From: Monilinia fructicola
Taxonomy: Eukaryota; Ascomycota; Leotiomycetes; Helotiales; Sclerotiniaceae
Direction of reading: 5' to 3'
NCBI GenBank assembly: GCA_008692225.1
Contig: VICG01000012.1
Span: 1,860,001-1,924,000, forward strand
Length of the DNA: 64,000 nt
Shown: in pieces, positions 47,168-60,371 of the stretch
Layout: every line of letters begins with the position of its first letter
How positions within the stretch are numbered: position 1 is the first letter of the stretch
Notes under the pieces: model-generated
What the model was told of the DNA's origin: nothing
Seen by the model: the letters and a program-made list of their open reading frames with translations, nothing else
The model's database searches: none
Translations under genes and position numbers: made by a program

Positions 47168-48353
47168 AGGGGGGCTGAGGACTCGGAGTTGGGGTTGGAG
47201 ATGAGAGAGCATAATCGAGGTGACAGGGACAACAGGAAAGGAGGGATGGAATAAAAGTCCTGTCTATCTCCAGTCTATGGAGCAGACCAGCGGAGGGGAA
47301 TCATTCAGATTTAAGCAAATGGATGGATGGATGGATGGATGGATGGATGGATGGATGGATGGCTAGTGGTACTACATCGGTCAAGAGCAAGAATATTTCA
47401 CCATACCTACCTAGGTACTTCCTACCTATCTCCCGCTAGCATTTTCGTAAAAAAAAAAAAAACACCAGTGAACCCATGAACTGATCTGGCCCATGTACCG
47501 ATCATCCACGCACGCCATTGACACAATACAAGCACAACAACCTCATCCCAACCCCGCAAACTCATTGTCTGGTTCATCTCGAGACTTTCTTCATTCATTC
47601 TGACATTCATTCATTCATTCATTCATTCATTCGTTCGTTCGTTCATTCAATCAGGAAACAAAATGCATTTAATACTATAACCGCTCTCGCTCTCGCTCTC
47701 GAGACCAAGCTCGTCCGGCCCCTTCATCTCATCGCATCGCATCGCATCTCATCTCATCTCATCTCATCCTGGCGCCCCGATAGAAAGAAGGAGAAGAAGG
47801 AGAAGAAGAAGAAGAAAAAAAAAACTACACGCTAACAAGACGAACCAAAAAATCAAGGATCGAATCTGAACATCTGAACATCTGGTATTGTGTTTTGGTT
47901 TTTGGTTTGAGTTATGGTTTTTGGCTTTGGCTTTGGCTATTACGACAAGGTTAGAAATCAAGAAATTTTCTTTGTACGAGAAACGCCCCGTTTGGCCCGC
48001 GTCTGTGCTATTCGTTCGTCCGTTCGAGAATACAATGGTCCTGCCCTGCCCGTGTGCGTCATGTCTTCCTTCGTTTCTTCAACGTACGGTTCTTGATGCG
48101 TAGCCAAGAACGAATAAGTGAGATTAGAACTTTTCCCCTCCTCGTTTTCCGGTGCTATACTGGAGTCTAATATCCCTAACCCCCTACTCCCCCTCCCCCC
48201 AATAGAATAAATTGAATGATGTACTGGTAGCATGGCAAAAGATCTCGCTGAGTGTTGGTTGTATTTGTGATTTTTTTTCGTCGTGAAGAGTAGAGATGGG
48301 CTCACTCCATCGACCGCGCTTATGGGATGTCGAATTTCATGTATATGAAGCGA
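47168..48353. other. convergent 3' interval with microsatellites
   Basis: Between the 3' ends of the SURF6-like and VPS74 genes. Contains GGAT (47321-47362), CATT/CGTT (47603-47650), CATCG/CATCT (47727-47768) and GAAGAA tracts. No gene seen. Confidence 0.6.
47321..47362. repeat. GGAT tetranucleotide microsatellite
   Basis: About ten uninterrupted copies; the same unit in complement forms the CATC array at 39086. Confidence 0.95.
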
Positions 48354-49614
48354 TTATAGCAAAGAGTCCAACCGAGTGAAGACACTTAGACAGGCGGCTA
48401 CGACTTCGAGTTGTAGCTCCTTATCCTTTCCATTGTTTACCTCCTGTTTGCAGGATTAGTATTTGTCGCTTGAAGTTTTGACAGAGGGGATCCGTAAATA
48501 GAGGATGATACATACATCAGTGATGACCTGTCCCAAGTTTGCACCAATACCTGCCGAGCCTCCCGCTCTCTTTGCAAATGGCCATTGGCTGTACTCTGCC
48601 AATAGCTCATCGACTTGAGCAAATGCTCGTTCCCTGGATTCGTGGCCGAGGGATGCGAGGGCGTTCTCTAATACGTTGGCTGCGTATGCAGCACATACCA
48701 TGGCAATCGTTCTGATATATCTAAATTCGAGGTTTTCGGGAAGGAATTGACTGCCGGGGAGGACAACCGTTCGTTGTGTGAGGACGTTTCTGACTCTTCT
48801 TCTAATCTCTTCCTTTGCTCCACCGTCCGCTACAGGATGTGTCGCCATATCAAACAAAAGGAAGTTTTTCTTCTCGGTCCTTAGAATGCCCTTGTCGACT
48901 AATCCTTTAGCTAATCTTTCTCGCACTTGTTTCAATTGATATCCGATTTTCATGAGGTTCCATGTCTCGCCTGTCAAATCTGATTAGCATCGAGACTCTC
49001 AAGATGTGCGAAATCGTGAACTCTTACCACTCATCAGATCAATCCATGAACTGACACTCATTTTCTCACTTGCTTTCATCATTTTCAGCGCTTCATCTAA
49101 AAGTACCTCTCCTGTCAAAGTGTCATCGATAACCTCAATTACTCTGTCTGCCAAAGGAAATCGCCGCCTCGATGAATCCTTCTGCATGCTCACGCGCCCT
49201 CTGAATGCTAGTTCAATAACGATACATCCACGGAGCGCATATGAGATATTATCATTCCAAAACGAAAGGTATCCCTAGAACCTGATATTAGTACTCGTCG
49301 CAGATCCGCAAACCACCACCTGTTCAGATCAAGCCACATACTTGCTTATCCTTCAACCCCAGCAGCAAAACCTCCTCCATCAGGGTCAATTTAGGTTGTT
49401 TGCTTCGCTCAGCACTTTCGCTAATATCTCTTGGGTCGAAAGCAATCTTGTGTCCATTCTCGCCGCTTTCATATGACGTTTCTGGGCCGCTGGTATCGCG
49501 TGAATTTCCAGCTTTGGGCGCTGGTGACGCTACACGACTTGATTCACCATTTTCCGCATCCCCAGCTCCTCCTCCTCCGCCGCCGCCTCTTCTGCGTGTG
49601 AGCCCAGAAGACAT
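48354..49614 (-). CDS. VPS74: Golgi phosphoprotein 3 family, PtdIns4P-binding glycosyltransferase-retention adaptor
   Basis: Vps74/GPP34 binds PtdIns4P on Golgi membranes and cytosolic tails of glycosyltransferases to retain them by COPI. Four exons, all frame-perfect: 49614-49342, 49274-49028, 48970-48516 and 48443-48354, with introns of 67, 57 and 72 bp. Product 354 aa. The N-terminus is Gly/Ser-rich and disordered ([15 protein letters not shown]). The GPP34 domain runs from [20 protein letters not shown] through [75 protein letters not shown] and [16 protein letters not shown] to [18 protein letters not shown]. Length and order match the yeast protein (345 aa). It lies inside the frameshift zone but has no shift itself. 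Confidence 0.96.
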
Positions 49615-50266
49615 TGGTGGTATCGCGAAGCCGATTGTATGTGTGGTATTTGATGTAGATGTGTCGTAAGGAATTAAGCAAAGGGGAATAGACTTGTCCT
49701 CTCAACAGTGAGACAGCGGCGTTACCGCTCACAAAAGCAATTCCGCCAGTAGTTTTATCTTTCCTTTTGACGATGAATAAATTGACTCTCGAGGTTCTGG
49801 ATTACTGAACTCGTCGTTCTTCGTATCAATAGATTAAAAAAGTGGGCGGGGCAAACAGGTGGTTTGAAGATTCGGATTGTTCTGTAGAGCTTTTGAGGTG
49901 CAGTGCGTGGATGAGCAGGGATACCACATCAAACCACGCTAAGAATTTATAGAGAACTTTGACCTGGGGAAGCGGGAAATAATTAAAAATATTATGAAGG
50001 CTTAGGAAGGACTTCAAACTCAACATATGGATCTTCATGTCTTTCATATAAGGGAGGGAAACAAAGATTTTGGAGTAAGGTGGTCTAAACATTTTTACAG
50101 GCGCATAGAATCATATCACTTCTATGAACGCATTGAAGCTTGTACAAGTTTCCCCTCCCTTGTATCGCCGCCAATTCAAGAGTTGTATCTCATTCATGAC
50201 CTATGATTCCCCCCATAGTCTCTTTTTTCCCATCTCAATCGTCTCCGTATTATACAATTCCAAAAT
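49615..50266. other. VPS74 upstream region and acyl-carrier-protein 3' region
   Basis: Both neighbours are on the minus strand. It should hold the VPS74 promoter and the acyl carrier protein 3' UTR. No gene seen; the 49826-50092 frame is uninformative. Confidence 0.5.
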
Positions 50267-50952
50267 CTAATGAGCTGTGAAGGTTGTTAGCTATTCCATC
50301 AGCATTATAAAATGCTATCATGAACTCACCATCTGGTTGGTGGAGGATATATTCGACGGCTTGTTCAACTATTGGAATTTGTTAGATTGTTTATCCATCC
50401 AATATTTCCATTGAGAAAACATACCACTGAGAATAGAATCCGCATCCTTATCTGGGATCTCAATGCTGAATTCCTGTAGCCGCATCAGTCTCCAAACCCT
50501 TCTTGTGAATGTCTTATACAAACCTCCTCAATAGCCATAACAACCTCTACAGTGTCCAAGCTGTCCAAACCCAGATCATTCGAGAAGTGCGCAGTTGCCG
50601 AAAGCTATCCATTGTCAATCGTAACATCCTAGATCTCGTTTCCATCAAATATCATACCCTTCGTTGGGTCTGAAACCTGCAGATGACGTTAGTTTTTTTT
50701 CAAACTAAAAGGTTACTGACAGCACTCACCTTGTCGAAGTTGCTCAGTAAAGAAAGAATTCTGCCCTCAACTTCTGCCTTGTTGAGACCGGCGGGCTGCG
50801 GAGTAGCATCTTGCAGCTTGGAAAGCTGATGGGGCGAATTGAGATTTTGTGACGAAAGAACTTGGGGCGATGGGACGAGCAACTGCTGCAGGTCTTTGGA
50901 CAGCTTTGCTAACAGCGCTGCGGGCTGATCTGAGAAGAGCGGTTCTGAACAT
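50267..50952 (-). CDS. mitochondrial acyl carrier protein / complex I accessory subunit
   Basis: Carries acyl chains on phosphopantetheine for mitochondrial fatty-acid/lipoate synthesis and is an accessory subunit of respiratory complex I. Six exons: 50952-50730, 50676-50659, 50604-50524, 50473-50425, 50368-50330 and 50274-50267; introns are 43-57 bp and the last exon is only 8 nt. The presequence is Arg/Ala/Ser-rich (MFRTALLRSARSAVSKAVQR). The phosphopantetheine site is present: FSNDLGLDSLDTVEVVMAIE, with the DSL serine. Then EFSIEIPDKDADSILSVEQA and VEYILHQPDAH. Two +1 shifts are needed: C in GCCCGCC near 50798 and G in the GGG at 50657-50659 at the exon 2 donor. The result is 139 codons, 138 aa. 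It is divergent from the TYKY gene, about 390 bp away. Confidence 0.93.
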
Positions 50953-51344
50953 CTTGGTATGCGGAGGGAATCAAAAGGCACGTCTGTGGATAATGCGGAA
51001 GTAGATATGAATTTGATGATGGAGATGCTTCCCAGAATGTTTAGCTTTAGCGGAGTTTGACTTCACGTGACTTGAAATGCGACAGCGAATTCCAGGGAGT
51101 TATTGAGAGTAATAGTTTGATTGGTATGAATCTGGTTTATAATAAAGGATAGTCTTCGGAGCACGATATTTAGTTTCATGTACGATTTTACAAAAGAATA
51201 CGAAGTGGTGGCGTATAACAAAAGCTTTCTACTTTGGGCCAATCATAGGAAGTCATTTCGAAATCAAGTCTTAAAGTTCCGTCAACCCTCAAAGAATATC
51301 TACTTACAGATCTCCAACCATCCTGCCACGAGCAACCCCTCACA

Positions 51345-52252
<908 letters not shown>

Positions 52253-52828
52253 CTATATTTTTATTTGTTGCGAGGTGGTGGGAAATTGTACATATCAGAG
52301 ATGATTCTTCAAAAATGCAAGTAACTGGACACAGAAACTTCCATGACTTGTGCAACAAGCCATTTCTTCGGGTTCCGGTGACATGATGCATGGTATTGGG
52401 TACATATAGTCTGCAAGTGTAGACGAAACACCATCCTGAAAATGCAAACGTTGTTTTGTCAGATAAATGGTCTGCATAAGGCTCCTCTGGCATGCGTTAG
52501 CTTTTCAAGCTGATTTGAGTGGGCAATACTGCTCTCGTTTATTGAGGTTTTAGGTGAATGAGATTCAAAAATGTTTGAATCCAACTTACCTGCAAATATT
52601 GGACAAACTGAAAGTAACAATAGTGCGGTCCGGTATTTCGAGGCTACTTTGTACAAATCCAGAAGTTACGTTTTTTCTTCTTGATCATGAGCTATCTACT
52701 AGAATGAGGAAGCCAGCAGTGATCTTCACTATAGCTTGGGATTACTCCTCCTTTTCATCTTCGTACATATTGATCTTGCATACCTAACAATTATCTATAT
52801 TGCATCTTGTTACAAACAATAGCACTTT
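52253..52828. other. intergenic, no gene seen
   Basis: 3' flank of the TYKY gene. Frames at 52459-52787 have no recognisable content. Confidence 0.5.
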
Positions 52829-54800
52829 TTGTCTCCATTCATTCATGCTATTCTAACCGAGGGATCTATACTATCATCACCTCCGCAGTTGGCCGCCTCC
52901 ACATCTGCAGCGAAGTCCTCGGGCAATCAGTCTGTACTTCAAACTGAAAGCCCCAACGCCATAACCACAAGATATGACATCGCTGCACTCTCGTGTGAGC
53001 CCTTTTCCAGCCCATTTTCGGCTCATGACCAAGACTATATTGATTTCAGCGTGGAAGATTCTTCAGATTCCTCAGATTCTTCCAACGTTGATGAGCCGGC
53101 TTCCTTTAATAGTCTATCATACAAACCGCTACTAAAATCAAGTCTCGTTAAAGGGGCAGTCTTCTCATGGAAACTCTGATGAAATTACAAGAAAGGGAAG
53201 CTGTTAAAGGAAGCTTGCGGCCAATTCGGATTTGAATTGAATGAACGAGCATTTCGAGCATAGGGAAAGAGGTCAATGAAAGGCGGTCACTCAATCATGA
53301 TTTCTCACAGGTCCTGGCTTTTGGGAAGTTGGCGAGGCAATACATCGGCACGAAATACCGTTCACCAGTTATATGGGGATGGAAGTTGGTAGGCGGGTAA
53401 CTAGTGGAGTATTTTGCTTCTTAAGCAAGCACCTGCTGTTGTTGCATCTATGAATTTTGAGGATTCGAGGAGAACCAAGGTGACTCGCTATAGTGTCCTA
53501 CCTATACGGGTATCTTCTTCGCATCCATCAATTGAACTCACAGGATCAAAGGAAACTTCAGTAATTCCAGTCATTGGCTTTGAAAAATGGACCATTCCAC
53601 ACACTCATAGCAGAACCCACCAGCTTGAGGACGCGCCGTGCTCAAGCAGTTTGAGGAAATTCACAACACGAAGTTTGCGATGAAGAAATTGGCTGAAATG
53701 CCAAAAGATGAAATCAAAGCGAAGCCCATTGCTGTATCTCGTCTCCGCGGGCTGAACATTCAACATTATTGGTCATGAATACGAAAACTACTCGAATGTT
53801 CTATTTCTCCTTTTCCCCTTCATTTGCAGGAAACTCAAACACATGAAAGAAACCAAGTTGTTCCATATCTATTTTCTGCCTGTATAGACGATCTCTTCAA
53901 TGCTTTCGGTATCACATCTCTTCGTCTCTCCTCCGCAGACCCTCCCTCCAACACCAAAACAAACGATCTGTTCGACAGTTTTTGTTACAGGCACAAAGAC
54001 ACTTGTGCATATCACATATCTTCTCAAAACGCATCAATTTCTTTAGGAAAGCCCCGGAGGAGCAAGATGGCCCATAATGACATTCCACCCCTACCGTCAC
54101 CTTTTAAGAGCGAAGAAAAAATGAACATCAATAACTCTCTCGGTAGGGACTTCAACAGATCTATCTGCGCCTCGTAGCGCAGAAAGATACAATGCTAGCC
54201 TAATTACGACCTGTTGAGGTAGAATCTAGTTTGAAGAAGCAACCTTTAATTTGAAGTTCTGGTGATAAAGTTCTTCTACAGCTCCTGAATCCAGGCTTGA
54301 ATCTGAGTTGGGATGAACTTACTCAGCGTTCGAATGAAACGACTCCTTGCCCAAAGGCTAAATTTCAAATTTTGCAACGGAGAAGGAGTATAATTTTAAG
54401 TAACCAATTCGAAGATGAGCTAACTAGTGAGAAAATGAGAGCCCTAGCGTCTGCACTGCGCAAAAGAAGAGGTGGAACAGACCCTGAAGCCTTAAAGACT
54501 AACAAAAGAGTTGCGGGTGGAGTTTGGAATCCAGGAACCGAGGGTGCATCCGAAAATGTAGCGTCTACAAAAAGAGCTATAGGCAGGATTGAAAGCCGAT
54601 AACCTCCGAACCCCCAAAAGATTTTCGAGGTCCCATTTCTCAAATGGATATAAAACCAACTCACAAACCCCGCGTACCTAATAAAAGAAAGAGCAGATTT
54701 GTAGAATGGCTTACTCGAAGAAATCTGACGAACATTCCATCAGGTAGAGAGGTCGAGAAGATGACTTCTCTTGATAATGCACGTACAAAATCTTAGTAAA
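52829..54800 (+). pseudogene. anonymous fragmented coding-like stretch (possible eroded gene)
   Basis: I do not recognise this. Several plus-strand segments in different frames look protein-like: a Ser/Asp-rich block at 52829-53179 (SVEDSSDSSDSSNVDEPAS), a charged segment at about 53640-53770 (LKQFEEIHNTKFAMKKLAEM), one at 54064-54174 (PPLPSPFKSEEKMN) and a helical, basic block at 54297-54602 (KFQILQRRRSIILSNQFEDE, then MRALASALRKRRGGTDPEAL). The frames are separated by stops without clear splice sites. It could be one decayed lineage-specific gene, or unrelated noise. Confidence that coding ancestry exists is modest. Confidence 0.35.
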
Positions 54801-56315
54801 CATGCAAAGGGTGATTTGAGGAGGCAGCCCATGGAACATTCAATGACTTCCTGGCGATTATTCAATCAGGCCTGGCTTTGGTGCACGCCATTCATGATTC
54901 GCTAGCTGCTCTGAAGATTGAAAGGCTTATGAAACTGCATAGTTGCCAGTAATATAATCAAGCAATCCCTCTAGATGATGTTATCACTCATAATACATAT
55001 GTGTGTGTGTATATATGCGAAATGGTGGACATCTTCGTGCTACACAGTCCGCACTTCATGAGGATTGACTAGTCAACAGAGGAGCGTTTATCACTGGAAG
55101 TTTGGAGCTCCAACTACAATTGTTCCCTAGAAGCTTCTCGCTTGGTCAATCACTAAGGTTATTCTTTATTTCGCAGTGGTGTTTCATTATTCCTTTGTTG
55201 TGAATATCTAATAGTTTAAGATACTCAAGTTACACATACGACCGTACCTAGACCAACCCTCAATTTGCCTTCTCCATAGAGATACCAGATAAGATTCGAT
55301 TTCTGTTCATTTCCTGAGCCTTTTTCTGTAACAATTGAAAGTCAAATTTGCTGTCACCACTTTCCCATGCGTAGAATGCGCTGTTAGGGAGTTTTTGAGA
55401 TATTAGGTATGAGATTGAAAGAGAGTTTTATATGCGCATCAGGTTGGCGGTCGGCGCTTGTAAATGTAAGGAATAGGAGGAAAGTTCTCAAGAATAGTAG
55501 TGAAGAATTGAGATAATGGTTCTGTTGTTCAAAATTGGTTTACGTCAAAGGAGTTTGATCTTGTTATATCTTATTCTGCTTCCCTGGCCATGAATCAATA
55601 CATTTCCCATACAAATCCCCTAAATATCTACTTGCCATCATTCATCAACTCTAGTCCTAGGTGTATCAACTTCACTCTCATGACCTGAATCATATACTGG
55701 ATTTATGTCACCGCCTCTAGCCAGTCATTTATAAGCAGATTTGAATTCATTAAAGATGGTCTAGAAGGGGTTTTTTGTTGTATCTAGTGTGTGAATTTTA
55801 GGTCTACACATTACCTCGGCAAGACAGTTATTCCGCCCGAAGGTTAAACTCCCCCGCTAAAGAACAACCCCGCCAACCCACCTTTCAGTCATTTTCTTTG
55901 ACACTAAAGGGTTTAAAAAAGCATCCATGGATATGCAAAGAAGCACAAACTGTTTGATTCGTTAGCAATTCAATAGCAACCCAGAGACGTCCTGTTTGGC
56001 GATTCAAAACATACCTTTGCTTTTCTGCATCGCCAACCATGATATCTGGCGTCTCATCATAGACGGGTTCCTAGCGGAGGAACAATCCAGTAGTTTACTG
56101 TACACTTGGCGGTGGCATCAAATAAAGCTCTAGACTACACAAACCTCTCAGGGAAAAGTGCAGGTCACTTGGGGAAAAATAAAGATTTCTCATATACGAA
56201 AGCTTATCCTCCAATTTTCAACCAACATACCATTCCGTTGGTCCGAGGCATGATCGCACGTTAGCAACGCTTTTTCGAAAACCGCCTCCTTTCCACCACC
56301 CACCCAGATTAAAAC
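54801..56315. other. 1.5-kb intergenic interval
   Basis: No gene supported. Mixed composition with a short (TG)n/(TA)n tract at 54996-55016. The right end is upstream sequence of the mitochondrial carrier gene. Confidence 0.5.
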
Positions 56316-57314
56316 ATGTCCGCCGATTTCTGGGCTGGCTATATTAGCGGCGCTATCAGTATTATCATCGGCAATCCTCTGGATCTTCTCAAAGTTCGTC
56401 TTCAAGCATCGAGCTCATCACGGGGCAACAGCCCCTCTCCTATCCCCACCCCTATCGCTTCTGCTTCATCCTCCACCGCTTTCCCCACCCCCAGCTCTCT
56501 CATCCGTGGAACCGCCGCCCCTATCCTCACAACCGGTGCTCTCAATGCTCTGCTCTTCGTAACCTACAACCGCACCCTCTCTCTGCTTCATCCTACCTAT
56601 ACCCCCTCTCACCCGGAATCCATCCCGCTATCCTCCACCTTCCTCGCCGGCACCATAGGCGGTCTCTGTTCGTCCATCATCTCCACACCCACCGAATTAA
56701 TCAAATGCCGCGCCCAGCTCTCCACTCCTCCTCTCTCCTCCTTGGCTATTACCCGTTCCATCTTATCCACGACTGGAATCCGAGGTTTGTATTTCGGTGG
56801 TGTAGTTACTGCATTGAGGGATAGTATAGGATATGGATTTTACTTCTGGAGCTACGAGCTCTCATCCCGTCTTTACTCTTCCTACATCCTCTCACCAGCC
56901 GCCGTTTCATCGGGCACGGAAAACAAAACGAGTTCCCGAGATGAAGCGATCAAGATTCTGCTCTGTGGAGGCGTGGCGGGCGTAGTAACATGGGCCAGTG
57001 TCTTCCCACTTGACGTCGTGAAGACGCGACTGCAGGCGCAAATCCTGCCCTCGGCATTCACGTCAGAGACAACATCACTTCTCCCGGCGACGCCGCCACA
57101 AAAACGGAAGGGGGCGCTGGAAATAGCGAGACTGGCGTATCGCAATGAAGGTATGGGTGTGTTTTTTAGAGGCTTGGGTGTGTGTAGTTTGAGGGCTTTT
57201 GTTGTAAATGCAGCTCAGTGGGCAGCGTATGAGTGGATCATGAGGGAACTGGGAGCGAAAGGGGGGAGCGATATCGGTGTTACTGATAGAGTGATGAGTG
57301 AGATATTGATTTAG
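56316..57314 (+). CDS. mitochondrial carrier (SLC25 family)
   Basis: An inner-membrane metabolite exchanger. Intronless, 332 aa, with three tandem repeats each bearing the carrier signature: PLDLLKVRLQ (about residue 22), PTELIKCRAQ (about 125) and PLDVVKTRLQ (about 233). The paired helices and downstream G-rich segments are present (ISTTGIRGLYFGG-type and GMGVFFRGLGVCSLRAFVVN). The segment LRDSIGYGFYFWSYE resembles the carnitine/basic amino-acid (Crc1/Ort1) branch, but the substrate cannot be assigned. Ser/Pro-rich insertions follow the first signature. The codon third positions are more C-rich than in neighbouring genes. No frameshift. Confidence 0.93.
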   Translation: MSADFWAGYISGAISIIIGNPLDLLKVRLQASSSSRGNSPSPIPTPIASASSSTAFPTPSSLIRGTAAPILTTGALNALLFVTYNRTLSLLHPTYTPSHPESIPLSSTFLAGTIGGLCSSIISTPTELIKCRAQLSTPPLSSLAITRSILSTTGIRGLYFGGVVTALRDSIGYGFYFWSYELSSRLYSSYILSPAAVSSGTENKTSSRDEAIKILLCGGVAGVVTWASVFPLDVVKTRLQAQILPSAFTSETTSLLPATPPQKRKGALEIARLAYRNEGMGVFFRGLGVCSLRAFVVNAAQWAAYEWIMRELGAKGGSDIGVTDRVMSEILI

Positions 57315-59421
57315 GGAGTGGCGGCTTCGCTTTGGGAAACTCGACTTTTCGGGACGAGTTGTGGGGGAATGGAGATACAGAGGGAAGATAGATATGGACG
57401 GTCGGATATGAAGATTTACATAGAATATTTAGATACGAAATCTAGCAATAGAATCTAGTAATAGAAAGGCGGGATTTCTAAGTAAAGAAGGGAATATCAT
57501 GGCTCATGCTACTCTATCGGACCCATGTCGTCTACAGGAGTGAATCCAGCCGTCCTATTGATTCCACTTAAGGGGAATGAGCATCCTTCTCAGATAACCG
57601 AGTGGCAAAATAAAGACATAGAAAGATGGCTTCATACGCGAAAATATTAGATGGACACTCAATCTCTACATAGTCCATTGCAGATGAACATCGATTAAGA
57701 ATCCGGGAAAACTGTATCAAGTCCATGCCCTCTCGATCAGGTTGATACGATGAGTAGACCCGTAGTCCCTCGCACCAGCACAGTGCGAACATAGATCACG
57801 TGCACGAATTTTGTCTCAACTTCATCGGACGGTGAGGTGCAGAGGTATGGACAGCAGGTAGCCCTGGAGTAGCACAGTACCGCACTTGGTTCGGGAAGGG
57901 TAAGCGAACCACATACTGTACATATACTTTCTCGATGAAACGCCGGGGCGTCCTGGTGAGCGGGCGACTCGAGTTCTGACTCCTCACGAATGAGAGGTTG
58001 CACGGGGCCATCGCTGGAGCGGCGGATTGCGAGGGCGCGAAAGCCACGCGAAAGTCCGCACAGTCATCCCCAGGGCTGTCGCCTGTGGAGGTGGTGTCCG
58101 AAAGCGCACTTGCTAGCGCCGTGTCAATGTACAGTAAGTAGCTGGGGGAGGGGGTGCGTGCCAGGGAAGGTTCTTCGCGACGTTAAGATTGTTGCGAGTT
58201 TCGCACGCGAGCCATCTTTTAAGGTTACTGTACCTGTATCTTCATTCCACTTGTCTTGTGAGTCGTGACTTGACAGCAGTGCATATAGGAAAATTAAATC
58301 TTGGCCGGGGCTTCCGTGCCGATAGAGTTTTTCCGTCTGATGCGATGCAGATGGTGCTTTACGGTGACTTGGCAGGTCACGGCGATTTGGAGATGGGTTG
58401 GAGGTTCTGGGTGGGCTGGATGCGTCGATGGATCGATGGTTAGGTGGTTAGGTGGTTAATTGATGGGTGATGTGTTTATGAAGTTTAAGGCGTTTAAGGT
58501 ATTTGTTAGACTACTCTTGGTTTCCTTTGTTGTTTCAGTCCACTTCGGCTCCTTAATAAGTTTTCTGTCAGGTGGTTTAAGGATGGATAGCTCAATAGTT
58601 GAGATGATGCTAATGGATGGTTGGAATTGCTGTACTCTATACTATCATGCATATGGATATGGTTGCTTGGCTTGCTTCTCTCATGATTCATCACGGAACA
58701 TACGTTGTAAGTATTGTAAATTGTAATGATATCGTTCCACCGTTCTGGGGTTTGTCTGAATTAGTTCTAGTTCTAATAGTTAGTTGTGATAGTTATGAGT
58801 TCTAATACGAGGTCGGGGCTTCTGATGAGTTGCTGATTTTGTCGAACCGCTCGAAGCTAATAACGTACGCGAGATTTGATGAGTTAGTTGGTTAATTGGT
58901 TGGTTGGTTGGTTGGTTGCTTGGTTGGCTGATTTTATTAGTAACCTTGAGAAGCGGTACAGTAGTGAGTACGGAGTACGAGGTAGTTACTGTAGTTGATT
59001 ATCAAGTAGAAGCCAACTGTTGACGTTTATAATTAATCGGTTTGTAATTAATTTCTTCATCTATCATAACTGGTGAAGTTCCATTCCAAAACAAGTATTG
59101 ATGAAAGCTGGAGTTGTTGGTATTGGCATTTACGGAGTAGATAGCAGACTCAACAGAGTATCAATCATATCCGAAATATATCAATATCCTCGGGTATACA
59201 AGTGTAATAAATATTATTCCATTAACCTTAGTTCTACTACCAAAATTCATAAAATATAAATTGTTGTTATCTAAAACAGAAAATTATCTTAAATGACATA
59301 TACACAGGACAGTAAGTAATAAACCTCAATTAATAACCTTATTTTATGCGACTCGATATATCAAAGTGGAAAAATGATGCCATCTCGGCTGTTGATCGTT
59401 TAAAACAATAATTATCGACAT
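57315..59421. other. 2.1-kb gene-free interval
   Basis: Contains no recognisable gene. It holds a GGTT microsatellite at about 58888-58927 and two exact TACGGAGTA motifs (58969-58977 and 59131-59139). Frames at 57568-58268 and 58189-58805 lack any domain or splice support. Confidence 0.55.
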
Positions 59422-60371
59422 CTACGTGCTAAAACATTGACCACCACTGGCACTGACAACACTACCTGTCATCCATGCACTCTCTGGGCTACAAACCATA
59501 CCAACAATGCTAGCGATTTCCTCAACATACGCCGGACGACCACCCCATTTCTTGCCCACTTCCTTGACCTCTTCGGTGTCCCATTCACGTACACCGGACA
59601 ATGGGATCAATGGGTTCCACTGTCCTTGCGCGGCAAGCACCTCGTCGCTACATTGACGGAACATATCAGTGAGAACCGAGCCGGGATTGATCGTGTTGAC
59701 CGTGGCGTGTTCGGCCAATTCTCTTGACCAAGTTCTGGTCATGGCCTCAAGCGCTCCCTTTGTTCCATTGTAGAGCGTCAAGTATGGAGTGCCGACCTTC
59801 TGTCCGATGCTGGAAACGTTGACAATTCTCCCCGATCGGTCGGTCGGGAGGTATGGCTTACATGCTCCTGTGAGCAGGATAGGAGCGAGCACGTTGGTCT
59901 CGTATGACTTGATAAAGTCCTCGTGAGTGACTGTCTCGAGAGGGCCAATACCTATCATGATAGCCGCGCAGTTGACGAGAATGTCGATTTGCAGCTTGCT
60001 AGTCTTGGGATTGGGAGGCATCGCTGATTTGCAAGCCTCGATGATGGCGGCACAACCTTCAGGCTTGGAAATATCAGATCGACATGGCACGGCTATCACG
60101 CCATGTTCATTCCTGAGCTCTTCCGCAAGCTTAGCGGCCGAACCGTCTGAGCCTTCGGTTAGATAGCTGATTAGGATGTTTGCACCCTTAGAGGCGAGGT
60201 TTCTAGCGATCCCAGCACCAATGCCTAATAATAAGGTTAGCTAGGACGGGACGTTGCAAGATGCAATGGATTTATGAATTTGCAGGACGTACTTCGGGCC
60301 GAACCCGTCACAATTGCAACCTTGCCCTCATGGACTCGGTTGATGGGCACAGTTTGTCCGTTGGAGGCCAT
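59422..60371 (-). CDS. short-chain dehydrogenase/reductase (classical SDR)
   Basis: An NAD(P)-dependent oxidoreductase. Two exons, 60371-60293 and 60224-59422, with a 68-bp intron (GTACGT...TTATTAG) inside the cofactor motif; 293 aa, frame-perfect. The nucleotide-binding glycine motif is TGSARSIGAGIA. The structural NNAG equivalent is NCAAIM. The catalytic Ser is in VNVSSIGQKVG and the YxxxK in YNGTKGALEAMTR. The INPGSVLTDM and WMTGSVVSASGG segments are typical of the family's C-terminal half. Start chosen at MASNGQTV; a longer minus-strand frame upstream lacks support. The substrate is unknown. The nearest neighbour is the rhodopsin-domain gene 1.8 kb away. Confidence 0.93.
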
